Of a stretch of 49,208 bases of DNA, positions 42,987 to 49,208 are shown in pieces. Position numbers and translations under genes: made by a program. The notes beneath the pieces were generated by a model. The model was not told the DNA's origin. It did no database searches and was given only the letters and a program-made list of their open reading frames with translations. Where the stretch lies: positions 1 to 49,208 of the forward strand of contig CAMTAF010000014.1 of assembly GCA_947066955.1 (NCBI GenBank), written 5' to 3'. This DNA comes from an uncultured Hungatella sp. GTDB lineage: Bacteria; Bacillota; Clostridia; Lachnospirales; Lachnospiraceae. Position 1 is the first letter of the stretch. Every line of letters starts with the position of its first letter.

Positions 42987-43598
42987 TCAAGTACGAATAG
43001 AGTATATACAGCCACAATAATTCTGGCGGTAGAGACCGTACTCCCTGGAAAGCTCCAGAGAACGCTTATAGCCATCCCGTTTTTTAAAATCGGAGGGGAG
43101 ATAGGCGACCTGGTATTCTCCGGCAAGACGCTCTCCTATGGAGTTAATCTTCTGGGCGGATTTTAGGGGACTGATGGTGAGTGTTGTGGTAAAAAAGTCG
43201 CATCCGGACTTCTTTGCCATCTGCGCCGCCTGCCGAAGGCGGAGTTCGTAACATCGTTCACACCTTGCGCCGCCCTCCGGCTCCTGCTCCAAGCCCTGTA
43301 TCTCCCTGTAAAATTCGTCGGGCTCATACGTTCCCTTTACCATGACAACCCTGTGGGGAAAGGACATCTCCCCGATGAGCCGGGCCTCCTCCGCCTCCCT
43401 GGCAGAGTACTCTTCCGGCGGATAGATGTTGGGATTATAGTACAGCAGCGTTATATCAAAGTATTCTGAAAGGTATTCCAGCACATAACTGCTGCACGGC
43501 GCGCAACAGCTGTGCAGCAACAGCTTCGGGACCCTGTGTTCCCTCCCCAGTTTCTCCAGAATACGGTCTAAATCTTTCTGATAATTTCTCTGATTCAT
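42987..43598 (-). CDS. queH: Epoxyqueuosine reductase QueH
   Basis: This 203-residue protein has the QueH (DUF208) cysteines: LLLHSCCAPCSSYVLEYL near the start and GARCERCYELRL in the middle, plus FFTTTLTISPLKS and a Cys pair near the end (QNYCGCIYS). It makes queuosine from epoxyqueuosine in tRNA with an iron-sulphur cluster. It begins 10 bases after rpoD. Confidence 0.94.
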   Translation of the reverse strand: MNQRNYQKDLDRILEKLGREHRVPKLLLHSCCAPCSSYVLEYLSEYFDITLLYYNPNIYPPEEYSAREAEEARLIGEMSFPHRVVMVKGTYEPDEFYREIQGLEQEPEGGARCERCYELRLRQAAQMAKKSGCDFFTTTLTISPLKSAQKINSIGERLAGEYQVAYLPSDFKKRDGYKRSLELSREYGLYRQNYCGCIYSIRT

Positions 43599-43608
43599 GG
43601 ACAGCCCT

Positions 43609-44739
43609 TTACAGGAAATCCCGGATCCGCTTGCTTCTCACGGGATTGCGCAGCTTTCTTAAAGCCTTGGCCTCAATCTGGCGAATCCTCTCCCTGGTGA
43701 CGTTGAAGGCCTTGCCCACCTCTTCCAGGGTGCGGGGATGTCCATCCTCCAGGCCAAAGCGCAGAACAATCACCTGCCGCTCCCTCTCCTTTAGATCTCC
43801 AAGAAGAGCGTCGATGTGCTCTTTGAGCATGACCGACTCCACATTGCCCTCAGGGGTCAGGACATTATTGTCAGCCACGAAATCGCCTAAGTTGGAGTCA
43901 TCCTCCTCGCCTATGGGGGTCTCAAGGGAGGCGGGCTCTCTGGCGATCTGCATGATCTCCATAACCTTGTCTTCCGACATCTCCAGGGCTTCCGCAAGCT
44001 CCGCCACCGACGGTTCGTAGCCAAGCTCCAGAGTCAGCTTCCTCTGCATCTTGGACATCTTATTGATGGTCTCAACCATATGCACCGGAACCCGGATCGT
44101 CCTGGCCTGATCGGCCAGAGCTCTGGTCACTGACTGGCGGATCCACCAGGTTGCATATGTACTTAGCTTATATCCCTTTGCGTAATCGAACTTTTCCACA
44201 CCCTTGATCAGCCCTAAATTGCCTTCCTGAACCAGGTCCAGGAAGCTCATGCCTCTCCCGGTATAGCGCTTGGCGATGCTGACTACCAGTCTTAGATTAG
44301 CCTCAATCAGCCGGTCTTTGGCCTGCTCGTCGCCATCCGCCTTTCTCTTGGCCAGCTCCAGTTCTTCATCGGCAGTCAAAAGCGGCACAGTGCCAATCTC
44401 TTTCAGATACATGCGGACTGGATCTTCGGTTCCGATGCCCTCCAGCAGATCAATGGCATCCAGATCAATGTCTTCTCCTTCGGAATCCTTCATAAAGCTG
44501 TCATCCATGTCATCATCCATCAAAAGCGGCTCCTCCGCCAGGATACTGTCATCGATCACGGGGATGACATCGATTCCTCTCTTCTCCAAATAAGAGTAGA
44601 TCTGCTCCATCTGTTCTGTGGAAAGATCGTCGCCTGTAAAAAAGTTGTTGATCTCCGTCACATCCAGCGCATTGTGCTTTCCCTTTGCAACTTCTACAAG
44701 TTTGCCCAGTTTTTCTAAAAAGATATTTTTTTCCACCAA
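43609..44739 (-). CDS. rpoD: Primary sigma factor RpoD (sigma-A)
   Basis: This protein of about 375 residues has an acidic region 1.1-like start, then region 2 ([50 protein letters not shown]), region 3 and region 4 ([43 protein letters not shown]). These recognise the -10 and -35 boxes predicted here. The start is TTG at 44739 or GTG at 44736. In many Firmicutes rpoD follows dnaG, but here a gap and a lipid kinase lie upstream. Confidence 0.97.
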   Translation of the reverse strand: MVEKNIFLEKLGKLVEVAKGKHNALDVTEINNFFTGDDLSTEQMEQIYSYLEKRGIDVIPVIDDSILAEEPLLMDDDMDDSFMKDSEGEDIDLDAIDLLEGIGTEDPVRMYLKEIGTVPLLTADEELELAKRKADGDEQAKDRLIEANLRLVVSIAKRYTGRGMSFLDLVQEGNLGLIKGVEKFDYAKGYKLSTYATWWIRQSVTRALADQARTIRVPVHMVETINKMSKMQRKLTLELGYEPSVAELAEALEMSEDKVMEIMQIAREPASLETPIGEEDDSNLGDFVADNNVLTPEGNVESVMLKEHIDALLGDLKERERQVIVLRFGLEDGHPRTLEEVGKAFNVTRERIRQIEAKALRKLRNPVRSKRIRDFL

Positions 44740-44844
44740 ACAACGCCCTTTCGTCTATGGTTTCTGATATTGCTATATAACTAATTTATTATATACCACA
44801 ACCGTCGATTTTTCAATAACTTTTTTGACTTTTGTCGAAAAATG

Positions 44845-45747
44845 TTAAGGGGCAGGCTGGAGCACTGTCATAATCCGGATTTTTTTTTGATGATTTTCGA
44901 TCTCCACCTCTGTGCGTGAACCTCCGAATTCCCCGTCCAATACCCAGTCAACAGGCTCCTGGGACCAAATCTTCAGCTTTGAGGCCTTGAACCGGTACAC
45001 ATATTCGCTCTGCTCCTCCTTGAGGATCATGGATGACAGGATATTTTTCAGCTCCATGGCAGTACGGGGAGTCCTTATCATCAGGACCTCGAAAAGTCCG
45101 TCATTGAGGGCCACATCCTTTTTTACCAGCCCCTTGAAGCCTCCCACGCTGACCGTGTTGGTCACCATGCCGAATATAAAGTCCCCATCCAGAGTCATTT
45201 CCTCAGATTCCAGCTTCATGGCATAGGATTTGATGTTGGTCAGGCTCTTGACACCCTCAAGCATGTAGGCCTGGTGGCCCAGAAGATTCTTCTTTTCCTG
45301 AGGGGTCATGTAGGACACCTCCGTGAACATGCCGAAGGCGGCCACATACACAAAGGTTCTCTCATGGCAAAAATAGCCGATATCCACGGGATAAGGGCAT
45401 CCGTTTACTATGATCTGGGCTGCTTTTTCCATCTGGGATGGGATCTTTAAGCTGGAGGCGAAGTCATTGGTGGATCCGGCAGGGATGTAGCCGAGACAGG
45501 GCGGGTTTTCAAGCTTCATCATACCGGATATGGTTTCGCTTAACGTTCCGTCTCCCCCGCTGCACACCACCAGATCCGCCTGGGCTCCTTTTGCGCGGGC
45601 AGCTTCCATGGCATCTAAAGGCGCCTGGGTGGTATGGACCTCCACCTGCCAGCCGGCTTTTACAAAAATATCTATGATCTCAAGCAGATGGGATCTTACC
45701 TGGGCTTTTCCGGCCCAGGGATTTATGATCAAAAGAAGTCTGCCCAT
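44845..45747 (-). CDS. YegS/BmrU-family lipid (diacylglycerol) kinase
   Basis: The start MGRLLLIINPWAGK at 45747 has GGAGGGAAC upstream and gives 300 residues. It has the catalytic-domain signatures LLLIINPWAGKAQ, LVVCSGGDGTLSETISGM and LGYIPAGSTNDFASSL, and DVALNDGLFEVLMI near the C-terminus. It would phosphorylate diacylglycerol or a related lipid at the membrane. Confidence 0.92.
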   Translation of the reverse strand: MGRLLLIINPWAGKAQVRSHLLEIIDIFVKAGWQVEVHTTQAPLDAMEAARAKGAQADLVVCSGGDGTLSETISGMMKLENPPCLGYIPAGSTNDFASSLKIPSQMEKAAQIIVNGCPYPVDIGYFCHERTFVYVAAFGMFTEVSYMTPQEKKNLLGHQAYMLEGVKSLTNIKSYAMKLESEEMTLDGDFIFGMVTNTVSVGGFKGLVKKDVALNDGLFEVLMIRTPRTAMELKNILSSMILKEEQSEYVYRFKASKLKIWSQEPVDWVLDGEFGGSRTEVEIENHQKKIRIMTVLQPAP

Positions 45748-45774
45748 AGTTCCCTCCATTCGCTTCTTCTACTT

Positions 45775-46866
45775 TCATGATTGTCCGTTTAACAGCTTTA
45801 TATACGTTAAAAATGCATTTGGCACCGGATATTTTCCCCGGAGCTCCTCACGTTCCACCGACAGGTAGGGGGAAGGGATTTTTCCCGTGAGCCTGACGAT
45901 ATAGCCGGTCATATGCCATTCTACATGGCTGAAGACATGCCTGGCCTCCCCTGCCGGCTCAATCTCGTCAGCGTCAGAGCCCAGGGACTCTAAAAAATCC
46001 TGTATGTCCCGTTCTTTCAGATGCCCGTCCAAGTTTGGAAACTGGTACAGGGAGGCTAAAAGGCCTGTGTCCGGCCGCTTTTCAAGGGCGACGCGGTCTC
46101 CGGACAGGAGAAGGAGGATGGTGCGTTCTTCTGCGCGCCGGGGTTTTTTGGGAGTCTTGACAGGGATGGAATCCTGAAGATTCTGCTGCCAGGCCAGACA
46201 GACGGAGGCCAGGGGACACTGGGAACACTTTGGCGGTCCGTTGGGAACACAGACAATCTCTCCCATCTCCATCAGGCCCTGGTTGAAGGCTCCGGCTTCG
46301 CCGCAGGGCATGATCTCTCTCAGCAGGGTCTCTATACGCTTTTTTACACAAGGCTTTCCCACGTCCTCCCGGCTTGCCAGAACCCGTGAGATAACCCGCA
46401 GCACATTGCCGTCAACTGCGGGGACCGGTATTCCGAAAGCAATCGAGGCGACAGCGCCTGCCGTGTAGGTTCCAATCCCCGGAAGCTTTAACAGGTCTTC
46501 ATAGGAAGAGGGAAGCTGGCTGTCGTAGAGTTCTGTCATAACCTGGGCCGCTTTTTTCAGATTCCTGGCCCGGTTATAGTATCCCAGGCCCTCCCACAGC
46601 TTCAGAAGCCTGTCCTCATGGGCCGCGGCCAGGGAGGGCACGTCGGGGAAAGCCTCCAGAAAGCGGCTGAAGTAGGGCTTTACGGCTTCGATCCTTGTCT
46701 GCTGCAGCATGATCTCGGAGATCCATACACGGTAGGGGCTGGGGTTCTCCCGCCAGGGAAGGATCCTGGCGTGGTCCTGATACCACCTAAGGAGCAGGGA
46801 GGACATCAGCCGCAGCCGCTCCTCAGGCGACAGATTTTCCTTTGATGTAAGATTACACATAGCCAT
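45775..46866 (-). CDS. mutY: A/G-specific adenine DNA glycosylase
   Basis: This 363-residue repair enzyme removes adenine paired with 8-oxoguanine. It has LPWRENPSPYRVWISEIMLQQTR (catalytic Glu), the HhH motif LLKLPGIGTYTAGAVASIAFG with VDGNVLRV (catalytic Asp), a [4Fe-4S] site (CVPNGPPKCSQCPLASVC) and a C-terminal NUDIX-like recognition domain. It overlaps the end of birA by 14 bases and uses AGAGGA inside birA as ribosome site. Confidence 0.96.
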   Translation of the reverse strand: MAMCNLTSKENLSPEERLRLMSSLLLRWYQDHARILPWRENPSPYRVWISEIMLQQTRIEAVKPYFSRFLEAFPDVPSLAAAHEDRLLKLWEGLGYYNRARNLKKAAQVMTELYDSQLPSSYEDLLKLPGIGTYTAGAVASIAFGIPVPAVDGNVLRVISRVLASREDVGKPCVKKRIETLLREIMPCGEAGAFNQGLMEMGEIVCVPNGPPKCSQCPLASVCLAWQQNLQDSIPVKTPKKPRRAEERTILLLLSGDRVALEKRPDTGLLASLYQFPNLDGHLKERDIQDFLESLGSDADEIEPAGEARHVFSHVEWHMTGYIVRLTGKIPSPYLSVEREELRGKYPVPNAFLTYIKLLNGQS

Positions 46867-47833
46867 AGATTCCTCTTACAGAGACTTCTCCGGAAAGCAC
46901 CTGCCGCACCTGGCCGTCCTCACACTCCACCAGAAGCTGTCCGTCCTTCGTGATGCCCCGGCAGGTGCCCCTGTAGGATCCGGCAGGATCCAGGACCGTG
47001 ACAGGACGGTTTCGATTGGCCAGGTTTTGCTCATATTCTTCTTTGAGAAGAGATAAGTCCTTTGACGCTGAAAACTCTCTGTAGCAATCCTCAAATGCCT
47101 TAGCCACAGCCCCGATCAAGGGACCTCTCTTCCAGCTGGCTCCGGTTTCCTGAAACAGGGAGGTGGCTGTGCCGGAAAGCTCTTGGGGAAATTCTTCTGT
47201 ATTTACGTTGATCCCGATTCCCACCACGGCGTACTGGATGGATTCCATCTCCGTGGTCATCTCCGTCAGGATGCCGCAGAGCTTTTTGCCGGAGAGCACC
47301 AGGTCGTTGGGCCATTTGATCATGGCCTGGACGCCAGTGGCCCGGCGGATGCCTCTGGCCACTGCCGCCGCCGCCGCCAGAGTCACCATGGAGGCCTGGG
47401 AGGGAGCCAGGTCAGGGCGCAGCACAAGGCTCATGAAAATCCCGCTTCCCGGCGGAGAGGACCAGCCGCGCCCTCTTCTTCCCTTTCCGGCATTTTGACG
47501 TTCCGCCACGACCATAGTTCCCTCAGGGGCGCCTTCCTCGGCCAGGGCTTTTGCCCTGGTGTTGGTAGAATCGGTCTCCTCATAGAAGACCACCCGGCAT
47601 CCCATAAGTTCTCCTTCTATGCAGCTTCTGATCTCCGCCTCGGTCAGCACGTCTGTGCTGGCTGTGAGGTGATAGCCTTTGTTCCTCACAGCCTCGATCT
47701 CATACCCCTCGCTCTGGAGCTGCTTGATCACTTTCCAGACAGCGGTTCGGGACACGCCCAGCCGCCGGCAGATCTCCTGGCCGGACAGGTAGCCGTCATA
47801 TTCTTTTAAAAGCTTTAAAATCTCTGTTTTCAC
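46853..47833 (-). CDS. birA: Biotin-protein ligase / biotin operon repressor
   Basis: This 326-residue protein has an N-terminal HTH (LSGQEICRRLGVSRTAVWKVIKQL) and the ligase domain: FYEETDSTNTRAKAL, VVAERQNAGKGRRGRGWSSPPG (biotin/ATP loop), IKWPNDLVLSGKKLCGILTE and VVGIGINVN, with a C-terminal SH3-like part. It attaches biotin to carboxylases and can repress biotin genes. Confidence 0.96.
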   Translation of the reverse strand: MKTEILKLLKEYDGYLSGQEICRRLGVSRTAVWKVIKQLQSEGYEIEAVRNKGYHLTASTDVLTEAEIRSCIEGELMGCRVVFYEETDSTNTRAKALAEEGAPEGTMVVAERQNAGKGRRGRGWSSPPGSGIFMSLVLRPDLAPSQASMVTLAAAAAVARGIRRATGVQAMIKWPNDLVLSGKKLCGILTEMTTEMESIQYAVVGIGINVNTEEFPQELSGTATSLFQETGASWKRGPLIGAVAKAFEDCYREFSASKDLSLLKEEYEQNLANRNRPVTVLDPAGSYRGTCRGITKDGQLLVECEDGQVRQVLSGEVSVRGIYGYV

Positions 47834-47837
47834 AATC

Positions 47838-48146
47838 CTACCTCCAGATGCTGATCCCGCTGATTACCGACACGGTCAGCAGAAAAACCGCGATCAGCAA
47901 AAACCCCAGAGCCAGTATCTTTTTCTTTTTATTGCGCCCGCTCTGTCTGTATCGGTAAATACCGTTTACGCTGTTCAACATGGCAGCCAGGAAAAAGATG
48001 ACGGGAAAAAGGATCATATTGTCTTCTGGGTTGATAAAGGCGGTCACAGCCATGGCAACGATCAGGATGCCTGTGATGATGTGAAGCCAGTCCAGGATCA
48101 GGGTGGTGTTCCTGGGGCTTTTTCTTTTTCCCTGCCTGCGCGCCAT
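47838..48146 (-). CDS. Small hydrophobic membrane protein
   Basis: This 102-residue protein has three likely TM helices (about 18-38, 45-62 and 79-98), a basic start (MARRQGKRKSPRN) and a basic loop (RYRQSGRNKKKK). I recognise no family. It lies between argF and birA with gaps of 3-4 bases, so it is cotranscribed with both. Confidence 0.8.
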   Translation of the reverse strand: MARRQGKRKSPRNTTLILDWLHIITGILIVAMAVTAFINPEDNMILFPVIFFLAAMLNSVNGIYRYRQSGRNKKKKILALGFLLIAVFLLTVSVISGISIWR

Positions 48147-48149
48147 GGG

Positions 48150-49139
48150 TCACTCTCCCAAGGTGGCGGCCATCACAGCCTTGATGGTGTGCATCCGGTT
48201 CTCCGCTTCGTCAAAGACCTTGGAGCGGGCGGATTCAAACACCTCGTCTGTGACCTCCATATCTTCTATGCCGAAGCGGCCGTTCATCTCCTTGCCGATG
48301 GTGGTCTTTAAGTCGTGGAACGCCGGCAGGCAGTGGAGGAAGATGGCCTGAGGGCCGGCATTGTCCATGACAGCCTTTGTCACCTTGTAGGGGGTCAGTT
48401 CCCGGATCCGCTCTTCCCACACCTGGTCAGGCTCCCCCATGGATACCCAGACATCTGTGTAGATGACGTCAGCGCCCTTGGTTCCCGCTTTCACATCCTC
48501 TGTGAGCGTGATGGCGGACCCGGACTCTTTTGCGTATTCCCGGCACTGTTCTACAAGCTTCTGATCCGGAAAATATTTTTGGGGGGCGCAGGCGACAAAG
48601 TCCAGTCCCATCTTGGAACAGGCCACCATAAGGGAGTTGCCCATATTGTAACGGGCGTCTCCCATATATACCAGCCTGATCCCCCCGAGCTTTCCGAAAT
48701 GTTCCTTTATGGTCAGGAGGTCAGCCAGCATCTGGGTGGGATGGTATTCGTTGGTCAGCCCGTTCCACACAGGAACGCCGGCGTATTTGGCAAGTTCCTC
48801 AACGATCTCCTGGCCAAAGCCTCTGTACTCAATGCCTTCATACATGCGTCCTAAAACCCTGGCCGTATCGGCGATGCTCTCCTTCTTGCCGATCTGGGAG
48901 CTGGCAGGCTCTAAGTAGGTGGTTCCCATCCCCAGATCATGGGCAGCTGTCTCAAAGGCGCATCTGGTGCGGGTGCTTGTCTTCTCGAAAATCAGGGCTA
49001 CATTTTTTCCTCTGTGGATGTCCACAGGGATCCCTTTTTTCTTCTTTTCTTTTAAATCAGCTGCCAGATCCAGAAGATACTGGATCTCTGCAGGGCTGTA
49101 ATCTTTTAATGTCAGAAAATTCCTTCCCTTTAAATCCAT
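48150..49139 (-). CDS. argF: Ornithine carbamoyltransferase
   Basis: This 329-residue enzyme joins carbamoyl phosphate and ornithine to citrulline. It has the carbamoyl-phosphate loop [15 protein letters not shown], the [14 protein letters not shown] motif, the ornithine-binding DVWVSMGE and the HCLPAFHD motif. The same motifs occur in the catabolic ArcB form; with no arginine deiminase genes in view I cannot decide between them. Its promoter lies at 49170-49198. Confidence 0.95.
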   Translation of the reverse strand: MDLKGRNFLTLKDYSPAEIQYLLDLAADLKEKKKKGIPVDIHRGKNVALIFEKTSTRTRCAFETAAHDLGMGTTYLEPASSQIGKKESIADTARVLGRMYEGIEYRGFGQEIVEELAKYAGVPVWNGLTNEYHPTQMLADLLTIKEHFGKLGGIRLVYMGDARYNMGNSLMVACSKMGLDFVACAPQKYFPDQKLVEQCREYAKESGSAITLTEDVKAGTKGADVIYTDVWVSMGEPDQVWEERIRELTPYKVTKAVMDNAGPQAIFLHCLPAFHDLKTTIGKEMNGRFGIEDMEVTDEVFESARSKVFDEAENRMHTIKAVMAATLGE

Positions 49140-49169
49140 GGCTGATTCCTCGCTTTCTTTTTGTACAGA

Positions 49170-49198
49170 ATTATAGTATATTGCATGTGATTATGCAA
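49170..49198 (-). promoter_or_regulatory. argF promoter with palindrome over the -35 box
   Basis: On the minus strand TTGCAT (49193-49198) and TATAAT (49170-49175) are 17 bp apart. TTGCAT, six bases and ATGCAA (49181-49186) form a perfect inverted repeat over the -35, loosely like an ArgR (ARG box) half-site pair. Regulation by ArgR is a guess. Confidence 0.6.
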
Positions 49199-49208
49199 GT
49201 TTAACTTT

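Overview
The window looks like chromosomal DNA from a Clostridia member, most likely Lachnospiraceae. The evidence is Firmicute-type Shine-Dalgarno sites, a hisZ plus short-form hisG arrangement, a queH-rpoD pair, a BirA with an N-terminal HTH, and choline-binding-type cell-wall repeats. Almost every gene is on the minus strand. The right half (about 26.9-49.2 kb) is housekeeping DNA. The left half (1-26.5 kb) is an accessory island with lower and patchier GC content.

Accessory island, read in the direction of transcription (right to left). A strong promoter near 26.6 kb drives a five-gene envelope operon: a degenerate protein kinase with a zinc ribbon, a PP2C-like phosphatase with a long Ala-rich helical stalk, one TM segment and an outside Pro/Thr tail, a secreted protein with cell-wall-binding repeats, a two-TM protein with a similar Pro/Thr tail, and a signal-peptide/VWA/TM protein. 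Hairpins at 19.11-19.24 kb probably end this transcript. A second operon starts near 19.07 kb: two large tubulin-like (Tubulin_2/FtsZ-like) proteins, a HipA/CtkA-like kinase, a small partner protein and a third tubulin-like protein. Next come an AbiEi/AbiEii toxin-antitoxin pair with its own promoter, a fourth tubulin-like gene, a truncated rhuM gene, a fifth tubulin-like gene that lacks the central region, an AbrB-RelE-type toxin-antitoxin pair on the plus strand, and a remnant of an AAA-ATPase/PD-(D/E)XK protein.

The most interesting content is this combination: five tubulin-like paralogues in three architectures (with or without a helical middle, with or without a C-terminal tail), next to a VWA + PP2C + (pseudo)kinase set resembling TerY-P-type triads, plus a HipA-like kinase. 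I infer a membrane-linked GTPase scaffold or filament system under phospho-signalling control, possibly a stress or defence system. The function is not shown by the sequence. The two toxin-antitoxin modules, the decayed genes and the direct repeats mark the area as a recombining defence-island-like region.

Housekeeping half: an amidohydrolase on the plus strand flanked by two copies of a ~65-bp repeat; pepT; hisIE carrying a degenerate HisF-like barrel; hisA overlapping a dus gene; ybaK; dCMP deaminase; topB; a zinc-ribbon/TM/LRR protein; a GNAT acetyltransferase; hisB, hisD, hisG and hisZ; an HPr-like protein; queH; rpoD; a lipid kinase; mutY; birA; a small membrane protein; and an ornithine carbamoyltransferase with its promoter at the right edge. 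His genes are split into two blocks, hisC, hisH and a canonical hisF are absent from the window, and intercistronic palindromic repeats sit just after several his stop codons. I saw no rRNA, tRNA, CRISPR array, integrase or transposase.
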